Shown in pieces: positions 43,665 through 58,600 of a stretch of 64,000 bases of DNA. Position 1 is the stretch's first letter; each line of letters opens with the position of its first letter. The DNA is from Strigamia acuminata (taxonomy: Eukaryota > Arthropoda > Chilopoda > Geophilomorpha > Linotaeniidae). Below the pieces are notes generated by a model that was not told the origin of the DNA, searched no databases, and saw only the letters and a list, made by a program, of their open reading frames with translations. The stretch lies in NCBI GenBank assembly GCA_949358305.1, contig OX442314.1, positions 48,058,581 to 48,122,580 of the forward strand, written 5' to 3'. A program made the translations under genes and the position numbers.

Positions 43665-46600
43665 GTCAACACATGCAATTCCCAGAAATAAACTTTTTAG
43701 ATTTAACTGGACTTTCATTCCCAATGACTATTCAACAAATCCTTAAGTTTGAAACCATGAATTCAATTAGTGTTCATGTGTGTTGGTTTTGAAAAAGAAG
43801 TCTTTCCCCTATGCATTAGCAAATTGGAACAAATTCCTGTTGTTCAGACACTTTCTAACGTCCTCGGTTATTTATTTATTTATTTTTATTTATTTATTAT
43901 TTATTTATAATTTATTTTATTTTATTTTATTTATTTTATACATAGGACCCTAAGGGGGCCTTTTACCCTCCTTAGGGAGCCTTTTGTTACCCTAAGGGGG
44001 GCTTTTTGCCCCCCCAATAGGGCCTAAAAGGAGGTACTATAGGATGTATATAAAGAGGGTGGGTCTATTTGATCTTTAATTTTTTTTTACATTTTTTGTA
44101 AAAAAATTAATTCTCAAAAAAATTATTGTCATTTGCATTCACATTTTTATTAAATGTGAGTAGTTTAGTTGGGTATTTGAAGAGTTGTTGGATTCAATTG
44201 CTAGCTTAAATATTCATTAAAGTGTCTGTTTTTTCTCAAACCCAAGCAGAGAAATTAATTTCTCAATTTTTATTTTATTACATCCAAACAAGATTTTATT
44301 TCACTGCTAAGAATTTGAGAAAAAAAAGATGCTACAAAAAAATAAAGTAATAAGGAAATTGCTAAATTATTAATTCAATTGTATTATAAATAAGCAATTT
44401 TTTTTGTATCTCATCTTCAAATCACCCATAACAAAAACAAATGTTTTTAAATAATTATAAAACCAATTTATTTGTTTTCTTTCCTTATGACAATTGACAA
44501 TTCAATTGACAAGCAACGTTTTGTTTAACAATTCCATATAGCATGACACTGACAAGTAACGGCTCGTTTACCAGTTCCATATAGTTAATCACTCAGCACT
44601 TTCTTCCTTGAAATTATTAGTATGTTGAACTTTCAATTTGTCATTTCATTTCATTTCATTATATTGCTTTACTTCCCGTATCCTGTAAACACATAATGAC
44701 TAGCTGTGTTTATATTTGCTCTTAACGAATGAATGACGAGTAGTAACTATATATACCTGTACAGCCAACGTTTTGAGCTCATAATATAATCAGAAGAAGT
44801 CGTCTATAGTCACAACATACATATACAACACTGAGGTAAATTATTTTTTTTTTATCAAAAACACTAGCACATTAAAACGCTAGTGGTTTGGGTTGTTTTT
44901 TTCGATCGAACATTCTTTGATTGATTTACGGTCACATTAACAGCGCTATGTTTTGTTTGAGTTAATTTATCTTTTTTTTTAATCATGACAAGACAGGTTA
45001 ATACTAGACGTGATTACTTTACTTCCTAATTGCTAAGTTTGTGTTGTTGTTTGAACATGTTCTCATTTCATAATAAGTTAATAATCAGATTATTTTTAGT
45101 AGCGAGATCACACTCTCCAGGGTGTACCAGCCTATTACTACGTTTACATGCACCGAATTATTCCAGTGGTGGATAATTCGACTGTATAATTTGAGTGGTG
45201 AATAATTCGAGTTGTGTTTACATGCCAAAAATAATCCGTGATTACTTTCGGATTTTGACCAATGGGGAAGTGCCGGGCGGATCGCGCATGCGCAATAAAA
45301 ATAATCCGAGTGAACTCGAATTAAACAACCCTCTGCAAGGGATTATTCACCCCTCGAATAATCCTCGAATAATCCGGTTGACCCCGTTTACATGCCAGTT
45401 GTGCACATGGAATATTTCGACTCACTCGAAATATTCCATGCATGTAAACATGGTATATGAGGCGAAGGGTAGCACCTGTCTTCCCGCCTCGAGACCACAC
45501 CAACCCAGGGTCATGCCAGCCTTTCTGTGTGACACGATCTCACATTACATGCAGCAGCCAACCAGCTACCCGGCTTGATTAATTGTCTTCCTTGTGTATA
45601 ATATTTTTTTTATAAATTTTTTCCTGTAGATTTCTTAATTGTATATCGTTTACAGTGATTTTTATTTCTTTTTGAATACTTTTTCAAATCTAATTATTTC
45701 GTATATCCAAATGCCTCTTTCCAAATGCCTCTTTCCAAATATAACAAACACTTTAATCAACACTTTCGATCAAAAATATGGCTTTACAAATTGTAAATGT
45801 TCCAAACGTTAATGTGAAAATGTGAGCTTTTAAATCAAATCAAATAAATCAAATCAAACAAATCAAATCAAATAACATTTTTTTCAAAGTCATGTAATTA
45901 ATTAAATATTTACAAAAATTCTTTCTACTGGGTGGCCCACATAGAAGCGGCCCAACAATCCGAGGAGGGTTCCCAGGGTGTCTCCAAAAAATGTATGTTT
46001 AGTTCAATTAAACATTTATTGATCATTAGTTGTGTTTAGTTTCGTTTAATTAACGTTTCTAGTGCAGTTTTTCTTCCGCTCTTTCATTTGGTGTTTAGTT
46101 TTTGACAATCCGAATCTGCATTCTAAAGATAATTGCGATTTTAATCAATTTTTTTCCCAGTTTGCCCGGTTTGATCGCACTAGTCATTCATGAATTTCAG
46201 ATTGTGGTACCTTTTGAATTTTTTTCAGCGAGATTTTGCAAGACTTTGTGCAAATTTGCTAGTGTTTTAGACATTTTCCTAGATTTTGTACAATTTGGCT
46301 AGATTTTGTACAATTTTGATAGGTTTGTGTGATTTTGTGTGATTTTGTACAATTTTGTTATATTTTGAGAGAGTTTATCTAAAGTATGGTGGTGTGGTAC
46401 GAGATGCAGTACTTTTTGAAAGCACTGTGTATCAGAACCAGTACCGCTGAAGAAATTACCTAAATCTGAAATTCGGGTATGACTAGTCCAATCACATTTA
46501 GTAAATTGAGACAAGAATTGATTTAAAACCCAAATATCTCGAGAATGATCGGATCGTCAAAAACTAAACACCAAATGAAAGAGCGGAAAAAACTGCACCA

Positions 46601-49034
46601 GAAATGTTAATGAAACAACACTTCCCGCCACTAATGATTAATATATATTTAATTTAAGCATACATACATTTGGGGCGACACCCATGCATTGTCGGGCCGC
46701 TTTTATGTGGGCCACCCGATACTAACAGTGTGTCATCCCCAATTATCCTTATCTTTCAACAATAAGTGATTCATATTCTAATTAGTTTACAGTTTTCAAA
46801 GATCTTATAAGCTTTTTATGGTCAATTTAAAGAAAATTTTCTCATTTATTCAATTTCAACCTATATTTCTCCAAAATTCTACTTTTTAGTTTTAAATTTT
46901 AATATCAAATCTATCAAATTTCTTACTTTAAATTCAATTTTTTTTTCCAATTTTAATCCAAATTTTTTCAATTTTTCTATTTTAGTTTAGACTTTCAACT
47001 TTTAAGCCTAATTCTTACAATATTGGGATTTTAACTCAAATTTTAAAGCTAATATCGGGAAAAAGCACATCTCCACCACTTTGTTAACGTGATTTGATTT
47101 TTTTAAGTATTTAAACAACGTAAGATTTATGTTTGTTAGGATTTTAGGAATGGCTCTTTAGTTTGTTAAATTCCTATTATCTTTATTTAACGAGACGGAT
47201 ATTTCTATCCAGAATTGTCTGAAATAATTCAATTACAAAGTTTTAACAAATTCAAAGTCAGACTGTTATCACAGTCTGCAATTATTAAATTCAAGCTTAA
47301 TTCAGTTGTAATTACATGAGTTTGATTTATCAAATGAATTTACACTTACACAATAAATTAAACAATCAATTAATCTTATATTACCAAAGTAAAATTCAAT
47401 GTTAGTTAAGGAGAGCAAGGGCCATGCCTTAAATAGGCCGAATCCAAGCTCTCTTAGTACTCGTAAGGTTTCAAGTTGATCCTTTAAGTTTGAGATCCCA
47501 GAGAGAACTGATTTGAGTTGGTGCTTTCACCTTCTGTTCCCCCTATTTGGTGAGTTAACTGATCTGATGACATCATCAGATCAGTTAACTGCAAAGTTAT
47601 TGTTAAAACTTACACATTTGAAATTTACAAACTGTAAAATTGTTTGTGTTTATTGTAAATTATCTTTTTAATTTTGTAAAGTAATTGATTGAAAAGCCAA
47701 AAACCAAAAATTAAAATGTACATTAACTTTTCAGCAATTAAAAGATATTTAAAGCCATTTTTTTTTCCAGTGTAAAAAGTAAATTTATTTTCTGATTTTA
47801 AAAAAGAGATCCGTTTTATAAATTCATACGGTTTTAGTATGAGTTTTTACCGACTCGAGAGCGCTCAAACTTTTTTAACTTTTTTAACACGAAGTTTTGA
47901 GTGTAAACATCAATAATTCGATACAGTCACTGTGAATCGTCAGGGACACGGGCAGATTTCCTGCTCAACTTCGACGGGAATAGTGAACCACATATGCCGT
48001 GTGTGATGGCCTGTTCTCGGCGTCGGTGCACTTTGTTTCTGCGCACTTGGCGAAATGTTTTAACGCGCCAAGTTCGCGAAAACAAGTGCGCCGACGCCGA
48101 AGACTACGGTGGCCTGGTAAGGCTAAATAAATAAAAAAAAATTGAAAATTTTGAAAAGCCGTGGCCCCTGGGCCATTGACCCATTTGACAGATTTTGACA
48201 CCAGATGGGGGAGAGGAGTGTTAATAATATCTAGGACGATCAGTAGTTGATTGTCCTAGGTAATATCTTCTGTTCAACACGTGCTGTTTGTTATTTCGTT
48301 GTCTTTGTAATGGATTGGAAAAGTTGTGACTTAGAGAAAAACTGTCTGTACTATCTGGTTAGGGGTGGTTACTAGAATGCAAAAGTTTCAGCCACAGTCT
48401 GTGAAGGTGTGTGTGAGATATTTTCGTTTTGTATTGTACCTGTTGTCTTGCCTTGCAAGTGTATGGTGCATAAACAATCCTGTTTTTATTCAACCAACGA
48501 ATTGTGTTTGGGCGCCGTTTTTAAATACAATTTTATCATACGCGTTGAACCGAAGATATTACTACACCCAGGAGGGCTCTCCAAAATTTTTCAATTTCTT
48601 GAAAAAAATCTACATGACACAGGAGGGCCATCGGACTACCGGTAGGATGACCAAATTCACTTAAATTTTTAAAAATGAAAAAATTTAGAATTTTTTTTGA
48701 AAAGCCGTTGCTCTGGAGGGCCATCGACCCAGAAGGGCTATCCAAAAATTTTCAATTTCTCGAACAAAATCCACGTGTCCAGGAAGGCCATTGGGTCAGG
48801 AGGGCCAAATTCACATTAAATGTGACCTCTCAATTTTGCGACGGGATGGAGATCGCTATTGAGTGCTTATTAATGAATTATTAAAAACAAAATTTTGCGG
48901 TGGACGCGGTAGAAGCGTTATTTAGGGTAACTTACAATTGTATTTCGAAGCGCGCAAAATCGGGTCGCGTTCGCGGAAAATTGAGAAGCGCGGCATATGT
49001 GCACCCTCATAAATATGAATATGTTTTCAGTCTA

Positions 49035-50093
49035 ATGGCTTCAATGAGGGATCGATTTAACCATCGACAAGTAACTTGGACTGACCCCCGTATGCCCCGC
49101 TTGTTGTCTGTGGAAGGGGCCGATAGTGAGAGACGTCGCCCGCTGACCATGTCGGGTAGAGTATCCATTCTTCGAACGCCCGCTAGATGCCGAGGTGCTC
49201 TTCGCTACACCACTCCCTCCTTCGCCGAACAAGGAGATGCGACCCACGAGTCCTCAATGATTTCAGTGATACATCAGTTGCCCGTGTGGGGATACGACCA
49301 ACCTAATACGTTCCAAACATGGATGGAACGTGCTCGCTGTGCCGTGCGCCCCCTCTGCATGTTCCTACATGACATCAGTCTCAAAATTTTGCATGCTGTA
49401 AACACATACGAAGATATTTTCGAGTATGTCACAGTCATTTTGGATGCCCAACAGGCTGTTCTTGAGTTTGAGAGATTACATCCTTTCTTTCACTTGCGCT
49501 GTGATGTGTGGGACGAAGCAGTGACACGTCTCCAGCGCGCTCACTTGCCATTGACCACATTATGGAGTGATTTGGTGATTGGTGGTTATGCCAAAGAACC
49601 ACATCATTACCTGGGCTCGTATAACGCATACGAGCAGATGCGTGGCAGACCAATTTTTTCTGGATTAGATGTACAGCCACCCCAAGGACTAAGGGAGAAA
49701 GATTTTGACAAAGGGCCGCAGGCTTTACTGCCAGGCGATGCGATTCGACCTACCATCTTGGAGACCATCCGCCTCCAAGCCGAAACTGCCGTCACCGACG
49801 GAAACCAACGAGGAGCCGTGGGAGGAATCCCGAGTTCGGATTTAACTCCCACATCGCCTTCACCACTGTCCTTACCCGTGATCTCGCTTTCATCACCGTC
49901 CTTATCGGCGACTTCACCTTTATCACCGTCCTTACCGGCGGCCCCACCTTCATCACCGTCCTTACCGGCGGCCCCGTCCAGGGACGAAGACATTGTTTAC
50001 CTCAATGAACCCTGGCGAAATCGAGCCCGCCCCAACGCGCAAGAAGTCTTGCTTCATAGTCCGGAGCGAAAAAGGGCTCATCATTTCTTTTAA
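49035..50093 (+). CDS. Orphan Ser/Pro-tailed protein, copy 2 (shorter form)
   Basis: 352 residues. Differs from copy 1 by Arg to Gly (A18581/G49290) and by lacking the 28-bp insertion, so it ends ...PERKRAHHFF. Without the fold-back insertion this is probably the ancestral end. Confidence 0.6.
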   Translation: MASMRDRFNHRQVTWTDPRMPRLLSVEGADSERRRPLTMSGRVSILRTPARCRGALRYTTPSFAEQGDATHESSMISVIHQLPVWGYDQPNTFQTWMERARCAVRPLCMFLHDISLKILHAVNTYEDIFEYVTVILDAQQAVLEFERLHPFFHLRCDVWDEAVTRLQRAHLPLTTLWSDLVIGGYAKEPHHYLGSYNAYEQMRGRPIFSGLDVQPPQGLREKDFDKGPQALLPGDAIRPTILETIRLQAETAVTDGNQRGAVGGIPSSDLTPTSPSPLSLPVISLSSPSLSATSPLSPSLPAAPPSSPSLPAAPSRDEDIVYLNEPWRNRARPNAQEVLLHSPERKRAHHFF

Positions 50094-50500
50094 AAAACCG
50101 CGCTCGTCCTGAGCAAAGGCGATTGCAAGTACCTTCTGAAAAAGAAAATTTTTTTGTTTGTGTTTTTATGTTGGTTGTAAAGTAAATATACAACAATCTG
50201 TATCGTCTGTAAACAGCTTTCTTCCTAGAAACACTTCAATTACCGTAACCGTGTATTCACACACCATTTTCTCGACACCATCTTGACGAACAATTCTCTT
50301 TCACAACAACGGATAAGGATCTCTACAATGTGTTATTTTTTCAATTCAAACTGTGTAACCCGGAGTAAGTTAATTTGTAAAAAAATTTGCAATAAGAATT
50401 ATATTTTCTGTTATTCATCATTACAATAAGTTTAATATTTTTTCCTGTTAGGCTTAGAACTTGTACATTGCTATTATATTTCGTTAATATATATATATTA

Positions 50501-50840
50501 TAAACTACTTGAATACGAATAAACTACTTGAATACGAATAAACTACTTGAATACGAATAAACTACTTGAATACGAATAAACTACTTGAATACGAATAAAC
50601 TACTTGAATACGAATAAACTACTTGAATACGAATAAACTACTTGAATACGAATAAACTACTTGAATACGAATAAACTACTTGAATACGAATAAACTACTT
50701 GAATACGAATAAACTACTTGAATACGAATAAACTACTTGAATACGAATAAACTACTTGAATACGAATAAACTACTTGAATACGAATAAACTACTTGAATA
50801 CGAATAAACTACTTGAATACGAATAAACTACTTGAATACG
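50501..50840 (+). repeat. 19-bp minisatellite, copy 2, about 18 units
   Basis: Exactly one 19-bp unit shorter than 19820-20178. Otherwise the same sequence. Confidence 0.97.
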
Positions 50841-51419
50841 GAAATATCACACCCTCAGTGAGAAATATCACACTCTCGACGCATTTCCACTCCTTTTGCC
50901 TGTGGAACAGACATTGACTTTGACAATGAGCGGTATATACATATATATATAATATATATATATATGTATATATATATTCTTTTGGGCGAAATATTTGTTG
51001 TAATTCTAACATTTTAACTTGATAATTGGGATTGTCAGTGTTCAGTTGATCTTTAACCATTTTAATTATTTTAAGGGTTTAAATTTTTTACAAAAAAAAA
51101 CTTTTTTCTTTTTTTAATAAAGACATTTCTATTTAAAAATTTAAATTTTGAGTGCAATAAACGAACATAGATATTTCCATTTCCATTTAACAATACATAA
51201 TAATATTTTTTTACAATTATTACTAAAAAAATTTCATGCCCTACCCCTTTAATTTTTTAAATTTAAGTTAATTAAATTTTACCATGTCTATGATTTTTCC
51301 TGTAACCAACTACCCTCCCAGGGAGAAACAAAACTCGAAACTTGAAATGATAAGCGCACATCCTCCAACTCAAAAAAATGTGAAAATAATGTCATTCAAA
51401 CTAACAGAAAACAGAATCG

Positions 51420-52819
51420 ATGGAATTGGCTGTTACTAACAAACACACTGAAAAGACAAATAGAATTTTAAGTGAACCAGAAAATCCTGATCTGGAAATT
51501 GATAAGAGTTGCAGCTTCATCAAAGAAGGAAACAATACGTGCATTGTTAAGCATGAAGCAATACGTTAAAAAGAAGCGTAGAAGCGTAGAAGGGAGATAG
51601 CAGAGGAGGCAAGAAAAACAATGGTTACAAACAAGGCAGTCTTTGACAGGAAACGGAAACAAAAACAGAAGGAGGAAGAAATACCGGCAGTCAAAATCAA
51701 CTGTGATATCCCACCTAGTTGCTGTAACACACAGATGGGCACCCAAATAGATACACAACTTGTTAAAGAAGTAATGATGTAGGTATTTAACATTTAACAA
51801 CGAACGAAATCCATTCCTAAAAAATATTTTTTTTATTTTCAGGGAGATGAAGAACCTGTCGGGAGCCCAACTCCAGGTTTTGATCAAACGTAACCAGAGT
51901 TATTTGCAGGATATTACCAAGGGAGGGGTGAGTTTACATTTCTATTTATTTTTATTACATTTTATTGCGTTTTTATTAAACTAATGTAAAGGAATTATAC
52001 TTTTTGTACACAATTTTCCTTATTTTTTTACATTAAACATCCCGACATTTACACTAAATTTCTGAATCCACCTGTAAGCGTTGCTGCATGTAATAGCGCA
52101 TGAAATTGCACAAAATTACATGTTGCATCAGTCAACGCGCATTGGTGATGCAAAATAGTTCACATGCATCACATATAACGAAGCAGCTTTGGCGTGCTAA
52201 CGCCTGCATGTGAACTAGGCTTTAGTACTCGCTCAATTTGCATTAGTGTTCTATTTATTTGTACACTATTCCTCATTTTACAATTTTTTTCATTATTTGT
52301 ACACTATTCCCTTGTTTCTCTTATTTATACACTAAAAAAACTAAATTTTACACGACCCGCTTTGTTTCTTCTTAACCTAGCCTAACCTAAACCAGTCCTT
52401 GGTGTATATGATTTTTTTAGTGTAGAAATAAGGAAAAATAATGTTGAACTAGTCTTAAGGACATTTTTTTAACAAAAATTTCAGCGGGGTTGTAATCGAC
52501 ATCGAGATTACTGCAACGGTAATGCAAGCACAAGAAAAAACATGATAATGCACGATGTGTCTATTGAGATGTTCACCGACAATCAAGCCACTTTCGTAAT
52601 GATCGAATTAGTGTCGATGTTTAGTCAGCTCTGGCGTACGGTAATTTAATATATAATTTATCATGTGCAGAAATTGTCATTCTTGTTTTATTTTAGAAAC
52701 GTAATTATGTTCTTGATGTAATACTACCAGAGGCGTTAATAAAAATTCTAATGGACCATAAAGGTTTAAGTTACTGTGCAGCGGAAGAAATAACGTTTCA
52801 AGGAAGATTCCTACATTAG
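51420..52819 (+). pseudogene. Four-exon gene with two premature stops, copy 2
   Basis: Same exons (51420-51778, 51843-51927, 52485-52640, 52697-52819) and same two stops. No difference noticed. Confidence 0.55.
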
Positions 52820-55800
52820 GAATCATCTTCATGGGTAAGAAGGTTTTTAGCAGTTACAGTAGGAATTCCTCCTAATTTATGAGATAAATTTCATCTTTAA
52901 CAAAATTTGTAAATTTAATTTACAATACATTTAATCAAATTAAATTAAATTTTTCTTGCAGTGACTATTCCTTGCCGTCCACCTCCTGTTTCTGGCCATC
53001 ATCCCTTGATAATATTTTAATTGTTTTTGAGTAATAACGTGGTCATTCTGCATTTTAACGTCATGTCGGTGTTAGTGAAGACGAATTTGTTTTTAAATTT
53101 GTGCCCAACATGATTAAAAAAACATATTAGATGTCCAAGATGATGTAAAAATTTAGCCTAAATTTTATAAATATTTGCAAAAAAATGTAGTATTCTTCAG
53201 ATTATCAATAAAACTTAAATTTCAGGCCCTAATTTTAACATACTTATTCATCTAGGCTTTAATAAAATTGCTTTTTCACCAGCCATGTTTTGCTCTATAC
53301 CGGCTATAGACTTCGACTTTTTGAGCGAGATTTAAAAAACATGATAAACACATGCCCAATGGCAAGCAAGGCTATGGAGAATGCGCTTTATTGATTTCTA
53401 AAATAAATTCGATTTATTTTAATATTTTACAATTATGTTTATAGAAAAACATTTCACAAAATGAAAATGTTGTAGAAATAAATTTACCTTTCAGATAAAA
53501 AGCCAGTGTAGGCCAGATTGTTTACAGATACTTCGTACATCGTACCTCATCTAAACATCCTTCTTTCTCAAGTAAAAACTGAAAAAAAATAAACCAAATT
53601 CAGATAACGCAATCCAAGTTTTAAACACAACCCACTATTTATATTATCTTCATCTGCTAGTGCAAGAAATTTACTTCTGACATTATCCAAAATTGGATTT
53701 CCTATATTCGAATGATAATTTAGCACCTCTGCAGCCATTTTTGCCGATTTTGTAAACGCAGTATTTGTCACAGCTAATTTTGCAAAAGTGGTATTGTCAA
53801 CTAAAACTGATCTAATATCAGCTAGCTGCCGGCGTGGAGATGTCAGGGCTAGAGATGTCATCGTATCAGCAAACAGATGCCATAGGTAATCAAATAACAT
53901 TTCAAAAAAATAATTGTTCAATCTATAGATTTATCAAATAGCTACAAAATTTAGTTTCAATTACCTAAAATTGCATTTCTGAGAAATTTGTGTCTGATAT
54001 AACAACCAGTCTCTAATATATTACTGTAGTGTGGAGGATAAGTTATTGCTAGAATGAGAAAGAATTTATCTCGAAACACGTAGCAAATTTCATTTTCAAA
54101 ATTACTCAATCTCATTAATTGTTCATCAGGTATACATTTCTCTGGATTGATTAAAGCGTCCTTTATCACATTCGTGTTTGTCGCGCCAGGCTGAATACCA
54201 AGTCTTAACTACGAAACGGAATAAATGTAACAACATGATTGTAGAAAAAACAGAAACTTGAACATTTGTAAAATTAAGTAAGAATTGCAAACAAATCCAA
54301 AACTCATTAAACAAATCAAAACTTAAACAGGAAAAACAGATCTACATAACTTAGAATTAAAAACAACCGCCTTAACAAATCGGCCAATCACGAAGCTTGA
54401 ATTGTTTAATATAAAAGCGACCTTCATTAGACATCTTTAGATTGCTGACTCATTCCGCAAACTTAACGATTTTTCAAAACAAGCGATCTGAATATCCTGA
54501 GAACAACAAGAACTCAAATATTACACAAGAGAAAGCGTAATTAATTAAATTAAGATTGACTCTAATCCATACGTGAGATATAGCATTCGATTCACCATCT
54601 CCAGACAAATCATTTTACCAGCAAAGTACACGCAAACAACATACGTCATCCATCCAACCATCTTCCCTGCAACAAAAATGCAATCTTCCAAAACCGGCTA
54701 TGATAGAAACAGGTGAAGTCAATGACCTACTTCCTTTTACAACTCTTTTATTCAGACAGTAAAATAATTTAATACACTTCCCATCAACAAATGGCCTTGC
54801 TTCGGGCCATTTCCTCCTTCCCCTCTCTAAATTCCTCCTTGAGAATGAAATCAAGAATTGCATATGAAATGCGTATTCACATAAACCTAACCTAACCTAA
54901 ACACCCCCATTCTCCTGCCCTCGAACCACTTCCTCATTTTGCCCTTTTATGATTCTTGAGCAGAAATCATGGATTGCCCATTTATCGCGTGATCCTGCTG
55001 AGCACTTCTTACAACAACAAATTACTACCAATATCTTAGATATAAAGTATTGTATTCCTTATACGTGTATAATAATGGGAGATAATAATGACGAAACACA
55101 TTGGTCTTCTGATACACAAGAAGATGAAACGGGTGAATTAAAGAAGCAGCAAAAGCGTTCCCCGACCCCTAGTTCTCACAGACCAAACAAAAAAACCAAA
55201 GCTGCAGATTGATTTTAAAAGTAGCTATAAAATTTTAAGCCTATGTGCCTATTGCCCATGTGGTCCAACTAGGTTTCAGGGGGTAGTTGGCAACTACCCC
55301 CTGAAACACACAGCAGAATACACTACAGGTTACCATACAGATACAGGATATCATATGGGTATACACTACAGGATACCATATAGGCACAGGATATAACATA
55401 AGTGCATGATATAACATAGGTGCATGATATACCATATGAATATACACTATAGGATACTATTTAAGCACATACTATAGGATGTACCATGATGTTTTGTTCT
55501 AAAATATTACAATACACCCCATAGGTTATTACTATAAGAATACCCTGTAATATTTTTTCATATGGGAGGGATATGAAATCAGTCTTTTACCACACTGAAA
55601 TTTAGGAAGGAGATCGACATAAAATCACCTTTTTGACGAAGATGGCTTATGTGAGCTGGGATGCTGCCAGATGCCAATAGGGTTGTGTACGTTGCCATTA
55701 AAATTTAAAGAGGTGATGGACTAACTCTGTCGGGGTATTGGGAATACGGCGCCTTATTTGGACGATACCGGATGTAGACCCTAGGGATCGTGGGCTGCCA

Positions 55801-56312
55801 TCAGAAGTTCATTCGGGATTATGCTACCAAGTCGAAAATTTTACAGCTAGTGACAACCAATTCGCCCAGTTTTGTTTGGGCGCCGAAAAATGATGGAATG
55901 GACGACCAATTGAAGCAAGAGTTGTTGACCAGTAAATAGTTGGGCCACTTTAAGCAATTGTGCCTGTGGACACGAGTCGTCAAGGGTTGGGGGCGTCACT
56001 TTAATAGGTGCAGCGGAAAGGACGCACTCTCGAGGGCGGTGGAGGGCGGTACAGTGGACAAGATAACAATGTGGGCGGCAATTCTAATCAAAAACGCCAG
56101 GTCGGGTCAGCAACAAGAACGGGTATAAGTTGCACATCGTGTGGTTATCCCACGAGAGATGGTAAAGGAGTTGATGGACAGGGCGCAAACAAACTAACAA
56201 TTCCACCGTGTTGAAAACGGCCGAGCATATTGTGAAGCAACATTGGTGGCCTGGGTTCACCGAGGACAAGAATTACAGATAGAGGGAGAAATCAGTAAAC
56301 AACGTCACTAAT

Positions 56313-56510
56313 TGGTAATTGCTGCACTCCTATATTGGATACAGGCTAATCATATCATTACTATGGTAATTGCTGTACTCCTATATCGGTTACAGGCTAA
56401 TGATACCATTACTATGGTAATTGCTGTACTTCAACATTGGATACAGGCTAATCATACCATTACTATGGTAATTGCTGTACTTCAACATTGGATACAGGCT
56501 AATCATACCA
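56313..56510 (+). repeat. 51-bp minisatellite, copy 2, about 4 units
   Basis: One homogeneous unit fewer than copy 1. Confidence 0.95.
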
Positions 56511-56979
56511 AAATTCTCTCCAACTGGAAGGACAACTGGCACGTATTGATGGGGAAAATGTAAAAAAAACAATGGACAGAAATCAAACGGAAATGTGAAA
56601 TACCAAAATGCTCTCCAACAAGAAGAACAACTGGCACGTAGTGATGGGGAAAATGTAAAAAAACAATGGGCAGAAATCAAACGGAAATGTGAAATACCAA
56701 AATGCTCTCCAACAAGAAGAACAACTGGCACGTAGTGATGGGGAAAATGTAAAAAAACAATGGGCAGAAATCAAACGGAAATGTGAAATACCAAAATGCT
56801 CTCCAACAAGAAGAACAACTGGCACGTAGTGATGGGGAAAATGTAAAAAAACAATGGGCAGAAATCAAACGGAAATGTGAAATACCAAAATGCTCTCCAA
56901 CAAGAAGAACAACTGGCACGTAGTGATGGGGAAAATGTAAAAAAACAATGGGCAGAAATCAAACGGAAATGCAAAATAC
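56511..56979 (+). repeat. 94-bp minisatellite, copy 2, 5 units
   Basis: Two more units than copy 1, and the middle ones are identical to one another, so the expansion is recent. Confidence 0.95.
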
Positions 56980-58600
56980 CAAAATCCCAATGCCAGAGCT
57001 CTGTTTTGGCTAAGCTAGACTTTGGACAAAACCAACTAGCTTTCCCAGGGGTGACCACGAGGAGGTACAGAGTTGGACTTTACACCCCCAAATTCAAAAC
57101 ACAAAATTCGAGTCATTTTTAATCTCGTCGTTCTCAAATTACTCGCCGTTTTTGTCCCACGACAAGAATAAAAATGACTAAAAGTGAATAATTAATTGAA
57201 TACATAGATAATTCAATTAATTATTCATGTATTCAATTAATTATTTATAAAAATTCATGAATAATTAATTAAACACATAAATATTACCAAAAAAACAACC
57301 TTCCCGCCTGGTAGCACGTTCCATATGGAGACAAAGAACTCCGTACAAATAGCGATGGTTGGACCTGAAAAACAGACAAAAATACCTAAATAAACATCTA
57401 AAAATATTGTCTCACTCACGATGTACACTAATTTCACTCTTTTACGCATATTTTACCCATCCTTGCCTGTTATTTGCTCATCAAAAATTAATCGCTGACT
57501 AGCGCTGTTATGCCACGTCATCAACTGCTCTGTACCGATGGTTGCACCTAAAAAACAGACAAAAAAACCTAAAAAACAGACAAAAAAAACCTAAATAAAC
57601 ATCTACAAATGTTATCTCACTCACGATGTACATCGATTATACTCTTTTTCGCATACTTTACCCATCCTCGCCTCTTATTTGCACATTAAAAATCAATCGG
57701 TTACGAGCGCTTTCATGCCACGTCCTCAACTGCTCCGAATCGATGCTGAATGACGCGGATGCGCTTCGGGCATCACACCAGGAAAGACCGATGCTTCAAC
57801 AGTCTGAAAATCCCAACACGGCTTCGAATTTAACTTCGTTAGACACTGTTGAACCATTAGTCACTTCTGAGCGCACCTGTTGCAAAGAGCAGATGACATC
57901 ATAGCCGTCTTATCCTGTGTTTTGTTTAAGGTTTATTTTTGTATTTTAGGTCAAGAATAAACCAGTTTTTTGTAAACATTTTTACTGATACATTACAGTT
58001 GTCGCTCGTCCTTCCACTCGTAGACACGGCTAACAATTGGTCACGTGACTTGTTTTGAAATAATAAATACCGTATTTCAAATTTGTGACGCACGAAGAAG
58101 TCACAAAACATTTTAAAAAGCATTTAAATATTCAACAATACACCTCGTAATTAAAAACAAAATGTTCTTTAAACTTTTTTTTAAATCCCGGTTTCCCTAA
58201 AACCCGGACGATCAGCACCAAAATGGCTGCGTTGTATAACTGCCAGTTTACTCGTACTTATTCCGCTCGCAGAAGCAGACACGCCGCATACTGCACTTAC
58301 GACGACATTCAAACTTGATTAACTGTTGAGCGTCACCACTGCAACTCTGTCATGCATTTGTTAATTTCCTGTAAATAGCGTTAAATTGGTTTGAACGTTC
58401 TTCTTCTGTCTTGTAGCATTTGTCTAAACGATTCGTTAGCTTATAAATAGAGTTTTTCTGGGTTTTCGTATATGTTTGTTATTTCTTTACACTTTTTTCT
58501 TGCCTAAATAAAATTATTCTTAATAAAATTAAATTAATTCCTTCTATTTTCTAATATTAAACTTTTTCATAACTTGTTGAACTTAAGTTTAATTTCTTAT